Source of the DNA: Nocardia arizonensis | GTDB taxonomy: Bacteria > Actinomycetota > Actinomycetes > Mycobacteriales > Mycobacteriaceae | NCBI RefSeq assembly: GCF_001310275.1 | Contig: NZ_LGYZ01000017.1 | Location: forward strand, 1 to 64,000 | DNA length: 64,000 bases | Reading direction: 5' to 3' | In this document: in pieces, positions 44,305 through 52,692 of the stretch | How positions within the stretch are numbered: the first letter of the stretch is position 1 | Layout: each line of letters begins with the position of its first letter | Translations under genes and position numbers: made by a program | The notes under the pieces: generated by a model | Told to the model about the DNA's origin: nothing | The model's input: only the letters and a program-made list of their open reading frames with translations | Databases searched by the model: none

Positions 44305-44735
44305 GATGTGGTCCGTTGCTCGGCGGGTGTGGTGAGTTCGGTGAGCAGGTTGTTGACGCGGGCGGCGATGTCGTCGCGGACCAAGCGCATACGTTCGATG
44401 CCGTCGATGCCGCGTTGGGAGGGCTCGTCGGTGTCCCAGTTGACGAGCCGCACCCCGTCGACCGGGTCGATGTGTGCTTCCCACCCGAGCGTGACGACCA
44501 GGTCAACCGAACGCAGTAGGTCCGGATCGACGGGTTTCGGGATCTCGGCGCTGATGTCGACACCGACTTCGCGCAGCGTTTCGGCGGAGAGTGCGTTGAT
44601 GGTGGTGCCGGGTGCGGTCCCGGCGGAATGGATCTCGACGCGATCACCGGCGACGGCTCGCATCAGCCCGGCCGCCATTTGCGATTTGCCACCGTTCTTC
44701 ACACAGACGAACAGCACGGACGGAGTGGTGCTCAC
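44301..44735 (-). CDS. ArsC-like LMW phosphatase with altered loop
   Basis: A 144-residue member of the ArsC/LMW-phosphatase family. Its loop is CVKNGGKSQMAAG; the Arg that normally binds the oxyanion (CX5R) is Lys. The MGCGDxCP motif is replaced by LGWEAHIDPVDG, so the second-Cys chemistry is absent. It may work through mycothiol, bind a different oxyanion, or be a regulator. GTG start; it overlaps acr3 by four bases. Confidence 0.85.
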   Translation of the reverse strand: MSTTPSVLFVCVKNGGKSQMAAGLMRAVAGDRVEIHSAGTAPGTTINALSAETLREVGVDISAEIPKPVDPDLLRSVDLVVTLGWEAHIDPVDGVRLVNWDTDEPSQRGIDGIERMRLVRDDIAARVNNLLTELTTPAEQRTTS

Positions 44736-45838
44736 CGCGGTGTCACCTCGTCGGTCGCCGCGACACCGGTTCGTGCGGTTGGCTGGAATCGTTTCCGCAG
44801 GGCGAGGGATACATAGACCAGCGCCACGAGGACGGGGACCTCGATGAGCGGGCCGACGACTCCGGCAAGGGCTTGGCCGGAGGTCGCGCCGTAGGTGGCG
44901 ATCGCGACGGCGATGGCGAGTTCGAAGTTGTTGCCCGCGGCGGTGAACGCGAGGGTGGTGGTGCGTTCGTAGCCCAGGCCCAGGGCGGCGCCCATGGCGT
45001 AGCCGCCGCCCCACATGATCGCGAAGTACGCCAGCAGGGGGATCGCGATGCGGACGACGTCGAGGGGGTGAGAGGTGATCTGCTCACCTTGCAGGGCGAA
45101 CAGGATCACGATGGTGAACAGCAGCCCGTACAGCGCCCACGGCCCGATCTTGGGCAGGAAGCTGGATTCGTACCAGTCACGTCCCTTGGCGCGCTCACCG
45201 AAGCGGCGGGTGAGGAATCCGGCCAGCAGCGGGATGCCGAGGAAGATCAGCACCGATTTCGCGATCTGCCACGGCGAGGTGTCGATGGTGGTCTGCTCCA
45301 GGTCGAGCCAACCCGGCAGGACCGAGAGATAGAACCAGCCCAGAACGGCGAACATGATCACCTGGAACACCGAGTTCAACGCGACCAGCACAGCGGCGGC
45401 CTCACGGTCACCGCAGGCCAGATCGTTCCAGATGATGACCATCGCGATGCAGCGGGCCAGACCGACGATGATCAGGCCGGTACGGTACTCGGGCAGATCC
45501 GGCAGCAGCAGCCAGGCCAACGCGAACATCAGGGCCGGGCCGAGGACCCAGTTCAGCACCAAGGAGCTGATCAGGAGCTTGCGGTCGCCGGTGACGGTGT
45601 CGAGTCGGTCGTAGCGGACCTTCGCCAACACCGGGTACATCATGATGAGCAGGCCGATCGCGATCGGTAGCGAGATGCCGTCGATCTCCACCGTCGAGAG
45701 GGCGTCGCCGAGACCGGGAATCATCCGGCCCAGCAACAGCCCGGCGACCATGGCGACGCCGATCCAGACCGGCAGGAACCGGTCGAGAGTAGACAGCTCG
45801 CCGACGACGGCGGGGTGCTCGGCGGTGGTCGTGCTCAT
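44732..45838 (-). CDS. acr3: ACR3-family arsenite efflux pump
   Basis: A 368-residue ten-helix transporter. The family signature GLARCIAMVIIWNDLACGD holds the conserved Cys for arsenite; AFTAAGNNFELAIAVAIA is the second family motif. It exports As(III) using the proton gradient. It overlaps arsR (ATGA at 45835) and the ArsC-like gene, forming one operon arsR-acr3-arsC-like-arsC-arsC. Confidence 0.95.
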   Translation of the reverse strand: MSTTTAEHPAVVGELSTLDRFLPVWIGVAMVAGLLLGRMIPGLGDALSTVEIDGISLPIAIGLLIMMYPVLAKVRYDRLDTVTGDRKLLISSLVLNWVLGPALMFALAWLLLPDLPEYRTGLIIVGLARCIAMVIIWNDLACGDREAAAVLVALNSVFQVIMFAVLGWFYLSVLPGWLDLEQTTIDTSPWQIAKSVLIFLGIPLLAGFLTRRFGERAKGRDWYESSFLPKIGPWALYGLLFTIVILFALQGEQITSHPLDVVRIAIPLLAYFAIMWGGGYAMGAALGLGYERTTTLAFTAAGNNFELAIAVAIATYGATSGQALAGVVGPLIEVPVLVALVYVSLALRKRFQPTARTGVAATDEVTPR

Positions 45839-46212
45839 GCGGTGACTCCCGTCGCGGTGCCGCTTTCGACGAGCAGAACTTCCGACAGTCGTTGCAGGGC
45901 TTCGGGGACGACCCGGTAGTACACCCAGGAGGCGCGGCGTTCACTGTCGAGCAGACCGGCTTCGCGCAGCACCTTGAGGTGATGGGAGATCGTGGGCTGG
46001 GTCAACTCGATCCCGGCCGACAGGTCGCACACGCAGGCTTCCTGGCTCTCACGGGACGCGATGGTGCTCAGCAGGCGCAGGCGGACCGGGTCCGAGAGTG
46101 CTTTGAACACGCTCGCCAGCTCGACGGCGTGAGACTCGGACAGGGGCTCACGCACCAGGGGCGCGGCGGAACACGCCTGCACAGGCGTCACCACCATCTT
46201 CGACTTCGACAT
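45835..46212 (-). CDS. arsR: ArsR-family repressor
   Basis: A 125-residue winged-helix repressor. The As(III) site is ACVCDL in the DNA-recognition helix, the classical ELCVCDL-like motif; ELTQPTISHHLKVLREAGL is the HTH. A further Cys near the N-terminus (VQACSAA) could be the third thiolate. It heads the ars operon; its likely operator is at 46220-46237. Confidence 0.94.
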   Translation of the reverse strand: MSKSKMVVTPVQACSAAPLVREPLSESHAVELASVFKALSDPVRLRLLSTIASRESQEACVCDLSAGIELTQPTISHHLKVLREAGLLDSERRASWVYYRVVPEALQRLSEVLLVESGTATGVTA

Positions 46213-46219
46213 GCACCAA

Positions 46220-46237
46220 TATTGACCGATATCAATA
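46220..46237. promoter_or_regulatory. ArsR operator
   Basis: TATTGA and TCAATA arms with six bases between them lie eight bases upstream of the arsR start, in an AT-rich stretch. This is the usual ArsR/SmtB type of inverted repeat. Confidence 0.65.
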
Positions 46238-46291
46238 CTACAAGGCAAGCAAACAGCCGGTGAACACCACCCCGCCCGGACCGGGCAGCGG

Positions 46292-47131
46292 TTACCGGAC
46301 CGGTGAGCGGCGTTCGAGCAGGACGGTGTCGTGCCAGACCCCGTCGCGTTGGGCGATGCGCTCGCGCACGCCGACGGTGCGGTATCCGGCGCTGTGGTGC
46401 AGGGCCAGCGACGCGCGGTTGTCGGTGAAGATCGAGGTCTGCAACGTCCACAACCCGTCGTCGTCCGCGGCGAGGACCTGCTTGTGCAGCAGGGCTTTGC
46501 CCACACCGCGTCCACGGTGGGAGTCGGCGACATAGACCGAGGTCTCGGCGACACCGGCGTAGCAGTTACGACCCGATACCGGGGCGGCAGCGGTCCAGCC
46601 GGCAACGTGGCCGTCGATCTCGGCGACCCACCGGTGGGCGGGCAGCCACTGCTTGTCGAGGTGGGCGCGGGTGGGGACCTCGGTCTCGAAGGTCGCGATG
46701 CCGGTGGCGATACCCTCGCCGTAGATGCGGCGCACGTCAGCCCAATCTTGGGGCTCCAGGGCGCGGACGGTGACGGCGGCGGGCAGGTCGGCGGGGCAGC
46801 ACGGGCGCGGGGCGAGCAGACCCATCACCGCGTCGGCGGCGTGGGGCAGTCCGGCGCAGCATGCCTCGTTGACGGTGACGATGGTCGCTGCGCCTTCCTT
46901 GTGCAGGCGCACGAATCCCACGTCGGCGAGCTTGCGGACGTGATGGGAGGTCGTGGACTGACTCGTGCCCAGGATCTCGGTCAACGCGCCGACCGTCATA
47001 CCTTTCGGGGTCGTGGCCACCGCGTGCAGCAGCCGCACCCGCACCGGTTCGGCCAGGCAGGCGAACCACTCGGCATAGGTGGCGGCTTCGCCGGTCGGCA
47101 GGACCTGGGCTCGGGGCAGAGCGATGGGCAT
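46292..47131 (-). CDS. ArsR-type repressor fused to GNAT acetyltransferase (ArsN-like)
   Basis: A 279-residue fusion. Residues about 15-100 are an ArsR/SmtB winged helix (LAEPVRVRLLHAVATTPKG; LGTSQSTTSHHVRKLADVGF) with CC pairs (NEACCAGLP; PRPCCPADLP) as likely metalloid ligands. Residues 115-275 are a phosphinothricin-type acetyltransferase (YVADSHRGRGVGKALLHKQ), as in ArsN of arsenic operons. One protein would sense and modify, e.g. acetylate an organoarsenical such as arsinothricin. The start 47131 leaves the upstream palindromes free. Confidence 0.87.
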   Translation of the reverse strand: MPIALPRAQVLPTGEAATYAEWFACLAEPVRVRLLHAVATTPKGMTVGALTEILGTSQSTTSHHVRKLADVGFVRLHKEGAATIVTVNEACCAGLPHAADAVMGLLAPRPCCPADLPAAVTVRALEPQDWADVRRIYGEGIATGIATFETEVPTRAHLDKQWLPAHRWVAEIDGHVAGWTAAAPVSGRNCYAGVAETSVYVADSHRGRGVGKALLHKQVLAADDDGLWTLQTSIFTDNRASLALHHSAGYRTVGVRERIAQRDGVWHDTVLLERRSPVR

Positions 47132-47140
47132 GCGGCCAGT

Positions 47141-47222
47141 ATATCGACGCAGATCGATGGTTGCTTTCATCGATGCCAGTCGATACTCTCAGCCATAGTT
47201 AATCGATCTGCATCGATGAAAG
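47141..47222. promoter_or_regulatory. Palindromes between the ArsR-GNAT gene and the flavoprotein operon
   Basis: Repeated ATCGAT/ATCGAC elements: ATATCGACGCAGATCGAT (47141-47158), TCATCGATGCCAGTCGAT (47167-47183) and ATCGAT-CTGC-ATCGAT (47202-47217). They fit an ArsR-family operator serving both divergent genes. Confidence 0.55.
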
Positions 47223-47232
47223 AAGGTTCGTC

Positions 47233-48603
47233 ATGAACTCCCTGCCCGTCGTAGTTATCGGAGCTGGGCCGGTCGGTCTGGCTGCCGCTGCCGAGCTTTC
47301 CCGTCGTGAGCTGCCGTTCCTGCTGCTCGAACGCGGTGAGCACGCCGGTGCTGCTGTCGCGCAGTGGCATCACGTGCGGGTGTTCTCACGTTGGGGCGAG
47401 CTGATCGCCCCGGCCGCACGCCCGCTGCTCGACGCTGCGGGCTGGTCTGAGCCCGACCTCGAGGGCTACCCGACCGGCGCGGAGTGGGTCGAGCAGTACC
47501 TGCGCCCGCTCGGTGCAGCCCTGGGCGATTCGGCCCGGTTCGACACCGAAGTGGCCGGTGTCGCGCGCCGTGGCCGCGACCGCGTCGTGGACGCCGGACG
47601 TGACAGCGAACCGTTGACCGTGCACGTGCGCACCGTCGACGGCCGCGAGGAGCGCATCACCGCCCGCGCGGTCATCGATACCTCCGGCACCTGGACGACA
47701 CCGAACCCCCTCGGTGGAGACGGGCTGCCCGCCATCGGTGAAGCCGCTGCCACACAACGCATCTCCTACCGTGTGCCCGACCTCACCGACCCCGCCGTCG
47801 CCGTCCGCCACGCAGGTCGCCACGTGGTCGTCGCCGGCAGTGGACACTCCGCGCTCACCGCGTTGATCGCGCTCGCCGACCTGGCCGGCGAGCACTCGGG
47901 GACTCGCATCACGTGGTTGCTGCGCCGGGGCACGATCGGATCCACCTTCGGTGGCGGACAAGCCGACGAACTGCCCGCTCGCGGCGCACTCGGATTGCGC
48001 GCTCAGGCAGCGGTCGAGGCCGGACACATCAACGTGGTCACCGGATTCCGCACCGAGATCATCGAATCCACCGACCACGGCCGGCTCACGCTCATCCCCG
48101 CCGAAGGCGACCCCGTCACCGACGTCGACGAAGTGATCGTGCTGACCGGGTTCCGCCCGGACCTGTCCTGGCTTTCGGAAATCCGCCTCGACCTCGACGC
48201 CACCTTGCAGGCACCGGCCAAGCTGGCACCGCTGATCGACCCGAACGCCCATTCCTGTGGCACGGTCTACCCGCACGGAGTCACCGAACTGTCCCACCCT
48301 GAACCCGGCGTTTTCCTGGCCGGGATGAAGAGCTACGGCCGCGCGCCGACCTTCTTGGCGATGACCGGCTACGAACAGGTCCGCTCCATCGTCGCCGCCC
48401 TCGCCGGAGACCACGAAGCCGCCCAACGCGTCGAACTCACCCTGCCCGACACCGGGGTCTGCGGCGGATCCGGACTGTTCGACGCCCCCGCCGAAGAATC
48501 CACGGGCGGGTGCTGCGGGGCCCCGGCCGCCGTGCAGGAGCTGACCCTCAGCGTGCCGACCGCGATCCAGGAACTGCCCCTGACCTCCTCTCCCGCGCGC
48601 TGA
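47233..48603 (+). CDS. FAD-dependent oxidoreductase of the arsenic locus
   Basis: A 456-residue flavoprotein with N-terminal GAGPVGLAAA FAD motif, a second dinucleotide motif VVAGSGHSAL about residue 200, and an ATG-like TGFRPDL near the C-terminus. The tail has GGCCGAPAAV, a CC pair that could bind As(III). Similar flavoproteins are common in actinobacterial ars islands; the reaction is unknown, possibly oxidation of trivalent arsenicals. GAAAGAAGG precedes the ATG. First gene of the rightward three-gene operon. Confidence 0.82.
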   Translation: MNSLPVVVIGAGPVGLAAAAELSRRELPFLLLERGEHAGAAVAQWHHVRVFSRWGELIAPAARPLLDAAGWSEPDLEGYPTGAEWVEQYLRPLGAALGDSARFDTEVAGVARRGRDRVVDAGRDSEPLTVHVRTVDGREERITARAVIDTSGTWTTPNPLGGDGLPAIGEAAATQRISYRVPDLTDPAVAVRHAGRHVVVAGSGHSALTALIALADLAGEHSGTRITWLLRRGTIGSTFGGGQADELPARGALGLRAQAAVEAGHINVVTGFRTEIIESTDHGRLTLIPAEGDPVTDVDEVIVLTGFRPDLSWLSEIRLDLDATLQAPAKLAPLIDPNAHSCGTVYPHGVTELSHPEPGVFLAGMKSYGRAPTFLAMTGYEQVRSIVAALAGDHEAAQRVELTLPDTGVCGGSGLFDAPAEESTGGCCGAPAAVQELTLSVPTAIQELPLTSSPAR

Positions 48604-48612
48604 TCCACTGCG

Positions 48613-49836
48613 ATGCAGGTTGTTTCGACACCGACGGCACCCGCCGCGACCGGGTTGCGGCGGGTGCTGGTGGTCTTGTGCGTCACCGAGATCACCAGCT
48701 GGGGAATCCTGTTCTACGCCTTCCCCGTCCTGCTCGGAGCCATCGCCACCGACACCGGTTGGTCAACCACCGCGCTGACAGCGGTGTTCTCCGCCGGACA
48801 ACTCCTCACCGCGCTCACCGGAATACTCGTCGGCCGTCGCCTGGACCGCCACGGCCCTCGCACGGTGATGACCGCTGGCTCGGCGCTCGCGGTCACGGCA
48901 CTGCTCATCGTGGCCACCGCGCAAACCCTGACAATGTTTCTCCTGGGCTGGGCGCTGGCCGGGATCTCGATGGGTGCGGTGCTCTATCCCCCGGCCTTCG
49001 CTGCGCTGACCCGCTGGTACGGGCCCGACCGGGTGAAAGCGCTGACCGTGCTCACCCTCGCAGGTGGGCTGGCCTCCACCGTTTTCGCACCCTTGACCGC
49101 AGCCCTGGAAACCAGATTTGACTGGCGCGCAACCTATTTGATCCTCGCCGCGATCCTCGCGGTCGTGACGGTCCCCGGCCACTGGTTCGGATTGCGACCG
49201 GCCTGGCCACCCGGACCAGAAGAAGGCACCGAGCACGCCCACCTGAGCAACCCCGCCAGCATCGCGCGCAGCCGGGCATTCATCACCCTGGCGATCGCGT
49301 CGAGCGTCACCGGATTCGCCTCCTTCGCGGTCGTGGTCACCCTCGTACCGTTGATGACCGAGCGCGGGATCTCCAGCACCACCGCAGCACTCGCTCTCGG
49401 ACTGGGCGGACTCGGGCAGGTCGTGAGCCGGATCGGCTACAGCGCCTTCGCCGACCGCACCAGTGTGCGCACCCGCACCGCGATCATCCTGGCCGCGATC
49501 GCCGCCACCACAATGCTGCTCGGAATCTTCACCACCACAGCAGCATTGACCGTCGCGGCGATCCTGTCGGGTATGGCACGCGGTGTGTTCACCTTGCTGC
49601 AAGCCACCGCGATCACCGACCGGTGGGGCTCGGCCCACTACGGGCAACTCACCGGGCTCGTCTCCGCGCCGATGACCATCACCATCGCTTCGGCACCGTT
49701 CGTGGCCACCGCCATGGCCGCGAACCTCGGCGGCTATCCCGCCACGTTCCTGATCCTGGGCACAGCCGCCGCCCTCGCCGCGGCACTGTCACTGACCACC
49801 ATCCCGAAACACTCACCGAAAGAACAACACTCATGA
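48613..49836 (+). CDS. MFS transporter of the arsenic locus
   Basis: A 407-residue 12-helix MFS protein (LCVTEITSWGILFYAFPVL; GILVGRRLDRHGPRTVM is motif A). It sits between two flavoproteins, overlapping the second by ATGA, a setting in which MFS proteins export organoarsenicals or related compounds. Substrate inferred from context only. Confidence 0.85.
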   Translation: MQVVSTPTAPAATGLRRVLVVLCVTEITSWGILFYAFPVLLGAIATDTGWSTTALTAVFSAGQLLTALTGILVGRRLDRHGPRTVMTAGSALAVTALLIVATAQTLTMFLLGWALAGISMGAVLYPPAFAALTRWYGPDRVKALTVLTLAGGLASTVFAPLTAALETRFDWRATYLILAAILAVVTVPGHWFGLRPAWPPGPEEGTEHAHLSNPASIARSRAFITLAIASSVTGFASFAVVVTLVPLMTERGISSTTAALALGLGGLGQVVSRIGYSAFADRTSVRTRTAIILAAIAATTMLLGIFTTTAALTVAAILSGMARGVFTLLQATAITDRWGSAHYGQLTGLVSAPMTITIASAPFVATAMAANLGGYPATFLILGTAAALAAALSLTTIPKHSPKEQHS

Positions 49837-50900
49837 TCGACGCAATCGTCATCGGCGCAGGACAATCCGGACTCACCGCCGCACGCGCCCTCACCGACCA
49901 CCACCTGACCCCAGTCGTGCTCGAGGCCGGGCCCGACCCCGTCGGATCCTGGTCGCACTACTACGACAGCCTCACCCTGTTCTCACCCGCCCAACACAGC
50001 ACCATGCCCGGTCTGAACTTCCCCGCCGAGCCCCACCACTACCCGCATCGTGACGAGGTCGTCGACTACCTGCGCCGCTACGCGAAAACCCTCGACGCCG
50101 ACATCCGCACCCACACCACCGTCACCACCGTCGAGCCCCACCCCGACCAAGGATTCGTCGTCCACACCGACGACGGCCAACAACTCCACACCGCCGGAAT
50201 CGTCGCCGCCACCGGCTCCTTCGGTAACCCCTCTGTGCCCGAACTGCCCGGAGGAGACAAATTCCAAGGCACCGTCCTGCACGCCGCCGACTACCGGCGC
50301 CCCGAGCCCTACTCGGGTCAACGAGTCATCGTCGTCGGCGCGGGCAACTCCGCCGTGCAAATCGCCTACGAACTCACCGACCACGCCACCGTCACCCTCG
50401 CCACACACAACCCGATCAACTTCTTGCCCCAACACCGCGACGGACACGACATCCACCACTGGCTCGTCTCTACCGGATTCGACCAACTCCCACCCGAATG
50501 GCTCATCCGCTACGTCGGCGGCACCCTCGTCATGGACACCGGCGACTACCAACACGCCCTCACAACCGGGCGCATGGACCGCCGACCCATGTTCACCAGC
50601 TTCGACACCGACGCCATCGTCTGGGCTGACGGCACTCGCGAAGCGGTCGACACCGTGCTCTACGCCACCGGTTACCGCCCCAACCTCGGCTACCTCACCG
50701 AGCTCGGCGCCCTCGCTGACGGATACCCACTCCACAACGCCGGTATATCCACCACACACCCCGGCCTCGCCTACGTCGGGCTCGAGTTCCAGCGGACGTT
50801 CTCCTCCAACACGCTGCGCGGCGTCCACCGCGACGCCGAACACGTCACCACCGCGCTGGCCGCTCACATCAACCGGGCACCGGCGAAAGTCGGTCTGTAA
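49833..50900 (+). CDS. Flavin-containing monooxygenase-like protein (ArsO-like)
   Basis: A 355-residue FAD/NADPH protein: GAGQSGLTAA (FAD), GSWSHYYDSLTLFSPAQH, a second motif VVGAGNSAVQIAYEL (NADPH) and ATGYRPNLGYL at the C-terminus. This is the layout of the flavin monooxygenases named ArsO when next to ars genes. It probably oxidises an arsenical exported by the MFS partner. Confidence 0.85.
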   Translation: MIDAIVIGAGQSGLTAARALTDHHLTPVVLEAGPDPVGSWSHYYDSLTLFSPAQHSTMPGLNFPAEPHHYPHRDEVVDYLRRYAKTLDADIRTHTTVTTVEPHPDQGFVVHTDDGQQLHTAGIVAATGSFGNPSVPELPGGDKFQGTVLHAADYRRPEPYSGQRVIVVGAGNSAVQIAYELTDHATVTLATHNPINFLPQHRDGHDIHHWLVSTGFDQLPPEWLIRYVGGTLVMDTGDYQHALTTGRMDRRPMFTSFDTDAIVWADGTREAVDTVLYATGYRPNLGYLTELGALADGYPLHNAGISTTHPGLAYVGLEFQRTFSSNTLRGVHRDAEHVTTALAAHINRAPAKVGL

Positions 50901-50962
50901 GCCTCCCAGCGCTAGGCGTCCGGGTGTCGCCTACCAGCAACACCCGGGCTATAGTCGAACAT

Positions 50963-51175
50963 GTGTGCGAATCCACGCGACCATACGTGAGGCTCGGTGT
51001 CTGGACAGAGCCCTCGCCGCGGTTCTGCCCCAACGGCCACCGCCTCGGCGCAGGACGAGCAGTCGTCGCCGCAATGCCGTGTCGGCGCGTCGGCGGCCAC
51101 CACCGCGCACACACCTGCCTCGCCTGCGGCGCGACCACCTACAGTCCGCCCGCGCACACCGACTGCGAACACTGA
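50963..51175 (+). CDS. Small zinc-ribbon-like protein (70 aa)
   Basis: A 70-residue protein with Cys/His pairs: RFCPNGHRL, MPCRRVGGHH, HTCLACGATTY and TDCEH. This spacing suits a zinc ribbon and recalls short conserved actinobacterial proteins. The GTG at 50963 is a guess; other GTG codons are near. Function unknown. Confidence 0.55.
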   Translation: MCESTRPYVRLGVWTEPSPRFCPNGHRLGAGRAVVAAMPCRRVGGHHRAHTCLACGATTYSPPAHTDCEH

Positions 51176-51691
51176 CCGCCTCACGCCAGAAGTTCTACTG
51201 ACGGACGGTTCGGCACCACGGCGACCGGGCGCATCATGGCGACCAGGACGACAGACAGCCCGCAGGCGGCTCACGGGCAGCGCCGCTAAGGCTCCCTACT
51301 TGGCGGGCCAGACGCAGTTCCACTAACCGCACGGCGTGGTGATGGTCGAACATGGATTCGATCGAGCAGTGTGTGGCACTGGATAGCGTCGATGCAAACG
51401 TTCTTCGCAAGTGGGGTTCAGCTTGGCTTGACTTCACTCACGCCGACTCGGTTCTGCTAGCACGCCGCAGTATCCCAGCGACTGCTCCGAACCTCTTCTT
51501 GCGCCGAGTCCTGTGCGAGTCGGCAGTAGTCAGCTACCGCCGGGTCGGGCAAGGCCAACAGCGACGATAGACCGACCTCAGCGCGCTGTTTGCCGAGTGA
51601 CGACTGAACTGTCCGGACAGAGCGGGCCCGATCGACACCGGAACCGTCCAGAGTCGATCGGCCCGCCGTGATTGCGGGAGCCGTCCTGCTG
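51176..51691. other. Segment with one doubtful ORF
   Basis: It has a possible 72-codon ORF at 51352-51570 (MDSIEQCVALDSVDANVLRK; DFTHADSVLLARRSIPATA) of natural-looking composition but no clear ribosome binding site or family. It may be the end of a truncated gene. Nothing else is recognisable. Confidence 0.4.
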
Positions 51692-51757
51692 TCACATGGG
51701 ACAGCAAGGGCCCATCATGCTGCACATCCAGTCACAGATCATCTTCAGCGGGTTCAC
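51692..51757 (-). CDS. Met/Cys-rich micropeptide (21 aa), family A member 2
   Basis: A 21-codon ORF on the minus strand starting with GTG. The pattern is NPLKMICDWMC then SMMGPCCPM: six Met (counting the start) and four Cys, at the same positions as the peptide at 36416 (15 of 21 identical). GGGAGGTGA ends six bases before the GTG, again a near-perfect ribosome binding site. A MerR-type promoter with a 20-bp spacer lies upstream at 51883-51914, so it is probably induced by a metal through the MerR protein at 53439. Likely a Cu(I)- or soft-metal-binding peptide. Confidence 0.78.
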   Translation of the reverse strand: MNPLKMICDWMCSMMGPCCPM

Positions 51758-51882
51758 GTAAATCACCTCCCTGGGTTGCGTGTTCGGACTCGTCGGCCGC
51801 GCGATCGGTGGATTGATACGGTGCCGTCGTCGTGGTTCCCAGAGCTGCCAAGACAATCTCGGCTGACCGGTGGACCACAGCG

Positions 51883-51914
51883 ATGCTAAACGTTCCATTA
51901 GGATGGAAGGTCAA
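51883..51914 (-). promoter_or_regulatory. MerR/CueR-type promoter of the micropeptide
   Basis: On the minus strand TTGACC (51914-51909) and TAGCAT (51888-51883) stand 20 bp apart, with the palindrome CCTTCCAT/ATGGAACG in the spacer. The long spacer and this palindrome are the hallmarks of MerR-family activated promoters. Transcription would run into the micropeptide gene about 130 bases downstream. Confidence 0.7.
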
Positions 51915-52039
51915 GTCGTGCAAGCGGCTGGCGATCGGTTGATCGGGCTATTGGGTGCCGACGGATTGGTGCTTGCCAGGGCGGCGCCGGTTGCGCCGTG
52001 CTGGCTTGGAATTGGGCGAATGTAATGAGGCCAGGGTCG

Positions 52040-52249
52040 TCACGAGTCGACCGTTGCGGTGTAGCCGAGTTCGGCGATGGCTGCGATGACATCGCCGGGG
52101 GTGGCGTAGTCGAGGTCGACGGTGGTGCGGTTGCGCCTCCGGGAAGTGCGGGTCTCGCGCACACCAGGCAGGTCTTGCAGGGTGTCGTCGATGAGCAATG
52201 CGCAGCTGCCGCAGTGCATGCCGTCGACCCGGAAGGTGTGTGTGCCCAT
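52040..52249 (-). CDS. CopZ-like HMA protein (copy in the second cassette)
   Basis: A 69-residue HMA domain (VDGMHCGSCALLIDDTLQD; GDVIAAIAELGYTATV) close to the protein at 27017, with an Arg-rich segment (TRTSRRRNRT) replacing part of the second strand region. The metal loop is intact. It lies 17 bases after the truncated TauE-like gene on the same strand. Confidence 0.86.
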   Translation of the reverse strand: MGTHTFRVDGMHCGSCALLIDDTLQDLPGVRETRTSRRRNRTTVDLDYATPGDVIAAIAELGYTATVDS

Positions 52250-52266
52250 AGGTTTTCGATCCCTTC

Positions 52267-52692
52267 TCAAGCAATGGTGAGGGTGCCGGAGTACATGCCC
52301 ATGCCGCAGGTGTAGTCCAGGCGGCCGGGTCGAAGAATCCCGAGGTCGATACGGGTCTCGCCGGTGGTCGGCAGGACTTTCTGGATGTCGAGGCTCGGTA
52401 TGACCAGCGACCGGATGCAGCCCTGGGTGCCGTTGGTCTTGACCACCAGGGTGGTCGGTACACCGGGCTTCGCTGCGACGTTGTCCGGTGTGTAGGCGCC
52501 GGTGCGGGCGGTGATCGTCACGACCTGCGCGCCGTCTGCGACGGTAGCGGCGGAGGCATCGGCCACCGGCTGGCTCGCGCCGAACGCCTCGGCGATACGC
52601 CCAGCGGCCAACGGTGAACCGGCGAGTTCGAGTCCACCGTTGAGGGTGTAGAACCCCATCCCGAGCACCACCAGTCCGGTCGCTACCGCCAC
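52267..52692 (-). pseudogene. Truncated TauE-like/cupredoxin gene
   Basis: Only the last transmembrane helix (ATGLVVLGMGFYTLNGG) and the cupredoxin domain (GAYTPDNVAAKPGVPTT; QGCIRSLVI; LDYTCGMGMYSGTLTI) remain of a gene that is complete at 27247-28323. The first 220 or so codons are missing and are replaced by the end of a copA fragment at about 52,692. A GTG at the junction could still start a short anchored cupredoxin. Confidence 0.85.

Noticed and set aside
51692..51898. 68-residue minus-strand protein containing the micropeptide as its end
   Set aside because: Its ATG lies inside the MerR-type operator and the upstream part shows no coding character; the GTG at 51757 has the strong ribosome binding site and matches the other family member in length.
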